From: UBA12079 sp964608745
Lineage (GTDB): Bacteria; Patescibacteriota; Minisyncoccia; Phycocordibacterales; UBA12079
Assembly (NCBI GenBank): GCA_964608745.1
Contig: CAZSPC010000019.1
Span: forward strand, 1-10,922
Length of the DNA stretch: 10,922 nt
Reading direction: 5' to 3'
Shown here: in pieces, positions 6,345 to 10,922 of the stretch
Numbering within the stretch: the stretch's first letter is position 1
Layout of the letters: each line of letters starts with the position of its first letter
Notes under the pieces: generated by a model
Databases searched by the model: none
Seen by the model: the letters and a program-made list of their open reading frames with translations, nothing else
Told to the model about the DNA's origin: nothing
Program-made: the position numbers and the translations under genes

Positions 6345-6520
6345 GTAGCGGTAACTTTGTATTCAAAAGAAAACAAAAAGCCCGCTACCAGAAAGGCTCC
6401 TTACGGAAATCCTCTACCGCAGTTTCCCACGGTAACGTGTCCAACGCCCTGATAACGGGTTGTTTATGTTGGACACGATTTTCATACCATATCCGCTATA
6501 AAAATAACGGGGTTAGGTAT
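6345..6520. other. GC-rich structured non-coding region between the two divergent halves
   Basis: No gene covers 6333-6574. Two 60-base lines here are 45-48% GC against about 17-28% in flanking coding lines. Visible inverted repeats are: a 10-bp perfect one, CGTGTCCAAC (6436-6445) and GTTGGACACG (6468-6477), whose loop holds a further CCC/GGG pair; TACCG (6415-6419) and CGGTA (6430-6434); on the minus strand a short stem with a GUAA tetraloop (6407-6398); GTAGCGG (6345-6351) and CCGCTAC (6382-6388); and ATACC/CCG with CGG/GGTAT (6484-6520). Read on the minus strand, the GC-rich part ends in GGGCTTTTTG, like a weak terminator or attenuator. Candidates are a structured RNA, a riboswitch-like leader for the 6332 operon, or a replication or segregation site. 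I recognise no known RNA family. Confidence 0.6.
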
Positions 6521-6521
6521 T

Positions 6522-6564
6522 AGTTCTTAAAGAACTTGTCTATATTTAATTGTAAGTTTATTAT
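6522..6564 (+). promoter_or_regulatory. Promoter with overlapping 15-bp palindrome for the 6575 gene
   Basis: TTGTCT (6536-6541) and TATTAT (6559-6564) are spaced by 17 bp, predicting a start at about 6571, four bases before the ATG at 6575. The palindrome AGTTCTT-A-AAGAACT (6522-6536) is perfect and touches the first base of the -35 box, so a bound dimer could block or recruit polymerase. The transcript would be nearly leaderless. Confidence 0.55.
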
Positions 6565-6574
6565 AACACTAAAT

Positions 6575-7483
6575 ATGAAAATTAAAATAAATAAAACAAA
6601 AACATTAACTGAAAAAGCAGATAAATTGCTTTGGGATTTTGAAACTAAAAGTAAAATGCGTTTTGCTGTTGGCTCTCCTAAAAATGTTTGTGAATACTGG
6701 TTTCCTAATTTCCCGTTTCCAAACAAAAACGAAGATAAAAACATAAAAATTATTCCTGTTAACAAAGATAGTATTGTTTTGACCACTGATGAAATTTCAA
6801 TTTTCTTGCTTGATGTTGTTCTAAAAAATATAGAAGTTTTAGAAAAAAATACTGATGAAATAGAAAAGGAAGACTTCAAGGTTTTATATAGATTTAATCA
6901 ATTCTTGTTGCATATTCTTCTTACAATATACAAAGATATGAAAATACCAAAAGAGTATGTAAATAACAAAGAAAAAATCACAGAATTGAAAAATATCTTA
7001 AAATCAAAAAAACTTGAAGTGGAAAGTGCAAATACAAGATTTCTTTTGAATACATATAAACCCGTAGAAGAAACAGAGGAACTCTTTAATTTATTTAATG
7101 ATTTAGTTTATATATACAAAGACAAGGAAGAAATACCAAAAGACACGATTGTTTTTAATTTTAACGATGGTGTGATTATTTATAATGACGGAAAACATAA
7201 ATTTAATAGAGGACACAAAAAGAATGTTTTTAAGGAACTTTGGTTAAACAAGAGAGTAATTAAAAAAGGTATTTTAGAAACAAAAGGTAAAACTAAATCA
7301 ATGGGATACTTGGCAAAAACAGTCGGCTTTGTATTAAATCCATCTGATTTGACGAAAAAGAAAGAAAAAAGTTTTGAAGAATTACTAAGAAATATAAACC
7401 GTTCATTAAAACAAGAAAATATCCCAGCGATAGTTTCTTATGAAGACAAGTCAAAAATACAACTTATTGTAAACACTGGTTAA
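6575..7483 (+). CDS. 302-residue protein with possible C-terminal winged helix, unknown
   Basis: I chose ATG 6575 rather than the upstream TTG at 6536, because the TTG coincides with the -35 box and the intervening 13 codons overlap the promoter. The protein is Lys/Glu-rich with no membrane segment. Residues 65-120 are helical. Residues about 205-300 (GHKKNVFKELWLNKRVIKK, later LLRNINRSLKQ, then IQLIV) read like a winged-helix DNA-binding domain with a closing beta hairpin, as in CPR and phage regulators. It is a single-gene transcript between its own promoter and the terminator at 7537-7561, divergent from the cargo block. A master regulator of the element, acting on the palindrome before its own gene, is the simplest reading but is inferred. 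Confidence 0.65.
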   Translation: MKIKINKTKTLTEKADKLLWDFETKSKMRFAVGSPKNVCEYWFPNFPFPNKNEDKNIKIIPVNKDSIVLTTDEISIFLLDVVLKNIEVLEKNTDEIEKEDFKVLYRFNQFLLHILLTIYKDMKIPKEYVNNKEKITELKNILKSKKLEVESANTRFLLNTYKPVEETEELFNLFNDLVYIYKDKEEIPKDTIVFNFNDGVIIYNDGKHKFNRGHKKNVFKELWLNKRVIKKGILETKGKTKSMGYLAKTVGFVLNPSDLTKKKEKSFEELLRNINRSLKQENIPAIVSYEDKSKIQLIVNTG

Positions 7484-7536
7484 AAATTTAGATTTTTCTT
7501 CCTCCAAAATAACCAAATAAAAGACCATACACCGAT

Positions 7537-7561
7537 AAACCGCCTTGCTTGGCGGTTTTTT
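7537..7561 (+). terminator. Intrinsic terminator after the 6575-7483 gene
   Basis: AAACCGCC (7537-7544) pairs fully with GGCGGTTT (7551-7558) across a six-base loop (TTGCTT), followed by T to 7561. It separates the regulator-like gene from the replication/integration operon. Confidence 0.9.
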
Positions 7562-7574
7562 CAATATGTGGATA

Positions 7575-7620
7575 GGTAAAAAAATTTTTTATTGCAGGTA
7601 AATTTTACCAATTTTTTAAT
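7575..7620 (+). promoter_or_regulatory. Promoter/operator region of the replication-integration operon
   Basis: TTGCAG (7592-7597), a 17-bp spacer and TTTAAT (7615-7620) form a plausible promoter. A perfect 13-bp palindrome, GGTAAA-T-TTTACC (7597-7609), lies in the spacer, and a further GGTAAA at 7575-7580 is 22 bp upstream of the first, about two helical turns. The arrangement suggests a repressor controlling replication and integration. It occupies the gene-free stretch 7484-7675; the leader after 7620 is AT-rich and shows only a distant GGGAG. Confidence 0.5.
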
Positions 7621-7675
7621 ACAAGAACATCAAGAAGTCGGGAGATGTATTTATAAGTATTAAGAAAAAATTAAG

Positions 7676-7936
7676 ATGAAAAATATATTTCAAACAACAG
7701 ACTTTAATCTCGTCGCAACTCTTCATTCATTGAATTACAAATTCAATGAAGTTAAGCGTGAAGAAAACGGCAGGGTTATTTTTTGTTTTATAAAAGACGC
7801 TCATCTGAGGGTTGTTATTGAAAAATATCAACAAGGAGAACTTTGTATTGAGCCTCAAAAATTTGCTTATTCACAGAAATTTTTGAAAACAATAATTTAT
7901 TCGGATAACAAAAAACAAGATTATGGCTCAGCGTAG
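7676..7936 (+). CDS. DUF5659-like small protein
   Basis: The protein has 86 residues. The start FQTTDFNLVATLHSLNYKF, then GRVIFCFIKD and a C-terminal FAYSQKFLKTIIY, follow the pattern I know for DUF5659 (TTD...A..L...G, G...F.F, then a helix near KT.IY). The function of this family is unknown; it occurs in phages and CPR genomes. It is the first gene of the replication/integration operon and overlaps the replication gene by 14 bp, so the two are translationally coupled. It may be an accessory or regulatory partner of replication. Confidence 0.65.
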   Translation: MKNIFQTTDFNLVATLHSLNYKFNEVKREENGRVIFCFIKDAHLRVVIEKYQQGELCIEPQKFAYSQKFLKTIIYSDNKKQDYGSA

Positions 7937-8702
7937 AATGATTAGTTTGAAAGTTGTAGATACAGATATTTTTTTGGAAATGCCCGCAAGTTCTCAACTT
8001 TTATATCTACATCTATTGATAAGAGCAGATGATGATGGGTTTGTATCAAATCCAAAAAAGATAATGAGAATAATCGGTGCAAATGAAGATGACCTAAAAG
8101 TTCTTATAACCAAACAATTTATCATTCCGTTTGATAGTGGTGTATGTGTCATAAAGCATTGGAGAATGCACAACTTAATAAGAAAAGATAGGTATAACGA
8201 AACAATTTATTTGGAAGAAAAATCAAAATTATTTATTGATAAAAATGGTTTTTACTCAACAGAAAAAACAAATGTCATACCAAATGACAACCAAAGGTTA
8301 CCACAGGATAGGTTAGGTAAGGTTAAGTTAGTTAAGGATAGTTTAGTTAAGTCTAAAAAAACGGAAAAAAGTGAAACAAAAATTGTGAAATTTACACCAA
8401 GAGATATGGAAATGACTGATTTGCTTATAAATCTTATCCAAACAAACAACCCCGAATGGCAAATGAAAGGAAAAAGAGATGATTGGGCTGAACATATTGA
8501 AAAACTACACAGGATTGACGGTCGTTCTTATGAACAGATTGAAGCAATGATTAGGTGGGTTCAAGCAGATAATTTCTGGCACAAAAATATATTATCAACA
8601 TCTAAACTACGAGAGAAGTTTAATGACTTAATTCCAAGAATTAAAAACAACGGGGGTAAAGGAAAAACAATTATTGGTTTAGAAAATTTAATTAAAAAAT
8701 AA
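7923..8702 (+). CDS. Phage-type replication initiator / replisome organiser
   Basis: The protein has 259 residues. The N-terminus (SLKVVDTDIFLEMPASSQLL, then LIRADDDGFVSNPKKIMR and IIGANEDDLKVL) is the typical winged-helix region of replisome organisers in phages of Bacillota, ending in IKHWRMHNLIRKDRY at 77-91. A linker (about 121-155) is encoded by repeated DNA. The C-terminal part (about 185-235: WAEHIEKLHRIDGRSYEQIE, then DNFWHKNILSTSKLREKF) is the usual helicase-loader-like end of these proteins. It should bind the origin and recruit the host DnaB-type helicase, so the element can probably replicate after excision. No helicase, primase or polymerase is carried, so host machinery must be used. 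Confidence 0.85.
   Translation: MAQRRMISLKVVDTDIFLEMPASSQLLYLHLLIRADDDGFVSNPKKIMRIIGANEDDLKVLITKQFIIPFDSGVCVIKHWRMHNLIRKDRYNETIYLEEKSKLFIDKNGFYSTEKTNVIPNDNQRLPQDRLGKVKLVKDSLVKSKKTEKSETKIVKFTPRDMEMTDLLINLIQTNNPEWQMKGKRDDWAEHIEKLHRIDGRSYEQIEAMIRWVQADNFWHKNILSTSKLREKFNDLIPRIKNNGGKGKTIIGLENLIKK
8305..8357 (+). repeat. Imperfect direct repeats in the replication gene, candidate origin
   Basis: Two 23-bp units beginning AGGATAG, at 8305-8327 and 8335-8357, match at 18 of 23 positions with 30-bp periodicity. Within and between them GGTTA/GTTAAG motifs recur about every 10 bp. They encode the linker (residues about 128-145, DRLGKVKLVKDSLVKSKK). Phage replication initiators often carry their origin as iterons inside their own gene, so this may be the origin, but repetitive linkers of this kind are also common without proof of origin function. 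Confidence 0.45.
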
Positions 8703-8706
8703 AACT

Positions 8707-9000
8707 ATGAGAAATATACCATACAAAATAATTATGAGCAGAGGAGATGATATTCCTCTTGATACAGATGAAATTGAAAAAGTATTAAAAGGAATTGCAA
8801 GCGGTCAGCCTGTAATGGTTAAAACAGGCATATTTAATCCAAGTTTTTATGTCTCTATAACAAAAGATGTAAAAAGATGGGCTAACTTCTTAGAAGACAT
8901 TAAATACCAAGAAAACAAAAAAGAATTGCTGATTAAGGGTGCTCCTCAATTAAAAAATATATTTGAAGACACAGTCTTAAAACTGCAAATAAAAAACTAA
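8707..9000 (+). CDS. 97-residue protein, unknown
   Basis: The gene begins 4 bp after the replication gene and stops 7 bp before the next gene, so it is co-translated in the operon. The sequence (IPLDTDEIEKVLKGIASGQP, then VMVKTGIFNPSFYVSITKD) suggests a small alpha/beta fold; the middle stretch alternates hydrophobic and polar residues like a beta hairpin. The DxDEI...L..I..G.P pattern is seen in small proteins of integrative elements, but I cannot name a family. A role in replication or recombination is suggested by position only. Confidence 0.6.
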   Translation: MRNIPYKIIMSRGDDIPLDTDEIEKVLKGIASGQPVMVKTGIFNPSFYVSITKDVKRWANFLEDIKYQENKKELLIKGAPQLKNIFEDTVLKLQIKN

Positions 9001-9007
9001 TTAAAAA

Positions 9008-9247
9008 ATGAGTAATTTACACACAAAACCGAATACTCAAAACACGATAAACGAAAAAGATTTTCGGTTTTTGTGTGTGAATGAAAATTGTTTGGAAATT
9101 CAAAAAAATGAAAATAATATCTTTTCAGAAGAAACATTAAAATCAATCGGAGAACTCGGAAATGTTTTAAGAGATATACATACAAGAATGGTAAACTCTG
9201 GTTATGTAATCAAAGATGGTATAATTGTAAAAAATGAAAATGAATAA
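9008..9247 (+). CDS. 79-residue protein before the recombinase, unknown
   Basis: A small protein with an Asn-rich start and a helical C-terminal half (EETLKSIGELGNVLRDIHTR, ending KDGIIVKNENE). It overlaps the recombinase start by 14 bp, which suggests translational coupling. Small genes directly before a serine recombinase can encode recombination directionality factors, which would fit its size and place, but no sequence feature shows this. Its 5' part contains a long imperfect inverted repeat (9019-9078). Confidence 0.6.
   Translation: MSNLHTKPNTQNTINEKDFRFLCVNENCLEIQKNENNIFSEETLKSIGELGNVLRDIHTRMVNSGYVIKDGIIVKNENE
9019..9078 (+). repeat. Long imperfect inverted repeat inside the 5' end of the 79-residue gene
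   Basis: ACACACAAAACCGAA (9019-9033) pairs with TTCGGTTTTTGTGTGT (9063-9078) over 15 bp with one bulged T, loop 29 bases. It begins nine bases after the ATG, so the mRNA hairpin could slow translation of this gene and, by coupling, of the recombinase. As DNA it could also be a protein-binding site. Confidence 0.5.
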
Positions 9248-10907
9248 AGACGAACAAATTTTAATAAAAGAAATTGAAAGTGGTAAATACAAAGACTGCT
9301 ATCTTATTTATAACCGTAAAAGCACAGACGAACCGAACAACCAAAAGAACTCAATTATTTATCAAAAAGCAGAAAATACTCGTTTCTCTAAAAACAAAGA
9401 TTTACCATTAGCACCTGTGAGTATTAAAAATTTGTGCCAAAATGGTGTTATCTCCGAAAGGCACTCTGGTTTCAAAGAGAGTGATGATTTTTTAATAGAA
9501 GAAGATGGAACAGTTAAATATCGTATTGAAAGACCAAAGTTTCAAAAAATGCTTCATTTTCTTAATCAAGGATATTTTAAGGGTGTAATTTGTTTATGTT
9601 GGGATAGAATAAGTAGAAACAAGGCAGACGATACAATTATCAGAAAACTTATGCGTAGAGGTGTAGATATAAGATTTGTTTATGCTCACTACGACAAAAC
9701 AAGTTCTGGTGCTTTACATATGGACGTTGATAGTATGTTTTCAGCACACCATTCAAGAGTTACAAGTGAAAAAGTTACTATAAATACAAGAGATTGCCGA
9801 AAGCGTGGAATTTGCACTTACAGAGCCCCTATTGGTTACCTAAACGAGGGAACAATGGAAAACAAGCCTTTTGACCCTATAAGAGCACCTATAATAGCAA
9901 GGTTGTTTGAATTGTTTGCTACTGGTAATTGGAGTTTGTCTGACCTTGCAAGATATGCAAACGAACAAGGACTTACATCTGTTCCAATGAGACGAAGAAG
10001 AACAGAAGATGAGATACTCGCCGAAGAAGATGAAGTGGCAGAAATAGAAAAAGTTTCTCGTCCTATGACAGCAAACCATATTAGTAGGATACTTCGCAAT
10101 CCTTTTTACACAGGCAAAATTCTTGATAGTGATGGTAATTATGTAAAAAGTAATAGCCATCAAGCACTTATCAGCGAAGGGTTGTTTGGAGAAGTTCAAG
10201 AAATGTTAAAGAAACGAAAAGTTAGTATTTACTATGATGAAAAATTAGACCAACCACTTCGTGGCTTTATGAGATGTTCTAAATGTAACCGTGCCTATAC
10301 TCCTTATATCAAGAAAGGGATACAATACTACAATGCAAGATGTGTTAATGGTTGTGAAAATGATTTCAGAAACTTTAATTTCAGTTTTATAGAAGAGAAA
10401 GTGAAAAAACTTATTGAAAGTTTGTATTTTACAGAAGATGAACTTGCAGAAATAGACGCACGACTTAGCACTGAAATATCTATGGTTGAAGAGAAAAGAC
10501 AAAAAGAGATTGATAAAATTGAGCGTAGTAAAAAGAAAATAAGAGAAGACCTAAAATATCTAAATACTAATAAACTTATTCTTTTGAAGACAGGTGCTTA
10601 TACACCAGAGGATTTCTTGACTGAGGAACAAAAACTTAATGATGAATTGAAAGGATTACAAAATCAAGAACAAGCGTCAGATGAAGCAATGCACGAAACA
10701 ATGAAAGACATAGTTAAACTTTCAGAACTCCTAAAAAACATTGTGCCTTACTACGATTTTGCAAAACCGAGAGAAAAAGAGAGTATTATGAGAATAATCT
10801 TTTCAGAACTTTATGTATCTGAAAATATGTTGGAATATAAACTCCAAAACGGATTTTTATGTTTTGAAAACCGTTTTAATGCTATTTGTGACCCTACGGG
10901 GAATTGA
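9234..10907 (+). CDS. Large serine recombinase (integrase) with host-derived C-terminus
   Basis: The protein has 557 residues. The resolvase catalytic domain has YNRKSTDEPNNQKNS with R28 and nucleophile S30, and CWDRISRN with D124, R125 and R128. The recombinase DNA-binding domain spans about 185-335 (GICTYRAPIGY, HISRILRNPFYTGKI). The zinc ribbon has C348, C351, C370 and C374, and a coiled coil lies at about 400-500. Two starts are possible (9234 or 9240); both overlap the preceding gene. Residues 1-550 are element-encoded. The codons from 10884 lie in the attachment core, and the last three residues (TGN) and the TGA stop (10905-10907) are host tRNA sequence. In the circle the frame instead continues through 45-137 to give 580 residues. 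It should integrate and, with a directionality factor, excise the element. Its transcript runs antisense into the tRNA. Confidence 0.93.
   Translation: MKMNKDEQILIKEIESGKYKDCYLIYNRKSTDEPNNQKNSIIYQKAENTRFSKNKDLPLAPVSIKNLCQNGVISERHSGFKESDDFLIEEDGTVKYRIERPKFQKMLHFLNQGYFKGVICLCWDRISRNKADDTIIRKLMRRGVDIRFVYAHYDKTSSGALHMDVDSMFSAHHSRVTSEKVTINTRDCRKRGICTYRAPIGYLNEGTMENKPFDPIRAPIIARLFELFATGNWSLSDLARYANEQGLTSVPMRRRRTEDEILAEEDEVAEIEKVSRPMTANHISRILRNPFYTGKILDSDGNYVKSNSHQALISEGLFGEVQEMLKKRKVSIYYDEKLDQPLRGFMRCSKCNRAYTPYIKKGIQYYNARCVNGCENDFRNFNFSFIEEKVKKLIESLYFTEDELAEIDARLSTEISMVEEKRQKEIDKIERSKKKIREDLKYLNTNKLILLKTGAYTPEDFLTEEQKLNDELKGLQNQEQASDEAMHETMKDIVKLSELLKNIVPYYDFAKPREKESIMRIIFSELYVSENMLEYKLQNGFLCFENRFNAICDPTGN
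10861..10894. other. Right attachment site (one recombinase arm plus core)
   Basis: The arm GTTTTGAAAACC (10861-10872) and core ATTTGTGACCC (10884-10894) lie within the last codons of the recombinase. The inferred crossover TG is at 10887-10888. The tRNA 3' end is at 10889, so the crossover falls just outside the tRNA and all tRNA bases here are host-derived. See 45-75 for the matching arm. Confidence 0.75.
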
Positions 10908-10922
10908 ACCCCGATTTCATCC
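10889..10922 (-). tRNA. 3' part of a host tRNA gene, cut by the window edge
   Basis: Read on the minus strand: four bases of the anticodon stem (GGAT), variable loop GAAAT, T-stem CGGGG / CCCCG with loop TTCAATT, acceptor strand TAGGGTC and discriminator A at 10889. The next bases are CAA, so CCA is not encoded. The anticodon is outside the window, so the amino acid cannot be told. The 5' acceptor strand should read GACCCTA. The gene's 3' end is intact but its likely terminator (1-40) has been moved away by the insertion. Confidence 0.8.

Larger units (their letters stand above)
45..10894. mobile_element. Integrated serine-recombinase element, 10,839 bp as a circle
   Basis: The element is bounded by the 11-bp direct repeat ATTTGTGACCC (45-55 and 10884-10894). 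The right copy abuts a tRNA 3' end, and a large serine recombinase gene lies at that same end. Two further facts support these ends. Joining them keeps the recombinase frame open through the left end to a stop at 135-137. It also creates a 12-bp imperfect inverted repeat (10861-10872 and 64-75) centred on the TG dinucleotide inside the core. The element carries a replication initiator, a recombinase, regulators and cargo, but no visible capsid, portal, terminase large subunit, relaxase or conjugation gene. Integrative element or phage satellite are the best labels. Confidence 0.85.

Noticed and set aside
6446..6460. CCCTGATAACGGG in the structured region as a hammerhead ribozyme core
   Set aside because: It lacks the CUGANGA ... 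GAA core and a matching cleavage site; only the first five bases fit.
6536..6574. TTG at 6536 as start of the regulator-like gene
   Set aside because: It overlaps the -35 box and palindrome, and the predicted transcript starts after it; the ATG at 6575 fits better.
6520..6879. Minus-strand open frame opposite the start of the 302-residue gene
   Set aside because: It is a Phe/Ser-rich shadow of an AT-rich coding strand, with no ribosome binding site and overlap with the promoter.
8296..8350. GGTTA-rich tract as a CRISPR array or telomere-like repeat
   Set aside because: Units are short and irregular, without spacers, and lie in frame in the linker of the initiator.
10846..10877. AAAACGG / CCGTTTT inverted repeat as a terminator at the recombinase end
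   Set aside because: The T-run is only four bases and the repeat lies inside coding sequence; part of it belongs to the attP arm, so it is better explained by the attachment site.

Overview
The window is an almost exactly framed integrated mobile element: about 44 bases of host DNA on the left, an element of about 10.84 kb, and the 3' part of a host tRNA gene on the right. An 11-bp direct repeat, ATTTGTGACCC, occurs at 45-55 and 10884-10894. The right copy lies in the 3' end of a large serine recombinase gene and abuts the tRNA 3' end. Joining the two ends in silico gives a 10,839-bp circle in which the recombinase frame stays open through the left end (45-137), so its true C-terminus sits at the opposite end of the integrated element.

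Layout. Host terminator (1-40); left attachment site and displaced recombinase 3' end (45-137); minus-strand terminator (136-162). Then a block of minus-strand genes, listed here from low to high coordinate: a Cys-rich membrane-anchored protein (190-747), a protein with a terminase-small-subunit-like helix-turn-helix (824-1321), a HEPN-domain protein with an RX4H motif (1387-2274), a three-helix membrane protein with a large cytoplasmic part (2282-3931), a secreted thermonuclease with an Excalibur domain (3937-4842), a 48-residue protein (4876-5022), a HAD-like phosphatase (5053-5523), a 61-residue protein (5526-5711) and a second three-helix membrane protein (5715-6332). A GC-rich, hairpin-rich non-coding region (about 6345-6520) divides the two divergent halves. 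The plus-strand half holds an unrecognised protein with a possible winged helix (6575-7483), a terminator, and a replication/integration operon: DUF5659-like protein, phage-type replication initiator, two small unknowns and the recombinase, which runs into the tRNA gene antisense to it.

How it works together (inference). The right half is a backbone of regulation, replication and integration. The left half looks like cargo: two sets of membrane protein plus cytosolic partner, one of them paired with a HEPN protein and therefore a candidate defence or abortive-infection module, and a secreted nuclease. The very low GC of the membrane and HEPN genes (13-23% in sampled lines) against 37-47% in most sampled lines of the recombinase, nuclease and Cys-rich genes points to a mosaic origin. 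No capsid, portal, terminase large subunit, conjugation or relaxase gene is visible, so the element resembles a small integrative element or phage satellite rather than a complete prophage.

Organism. Low GC, several promoters placed for leaderless or nearly leaderless transcripts, few good Shine-Dalgarno sites, many short uncharacterised proteins, a DUF5659-like protein and a secreted SNase-Excalibur protein fit a Patescibacteria (CPR) bacterium best. The replication initiator also resembles those of Bacillota phages, so the assignment is moderate only. No sequence search was possible.
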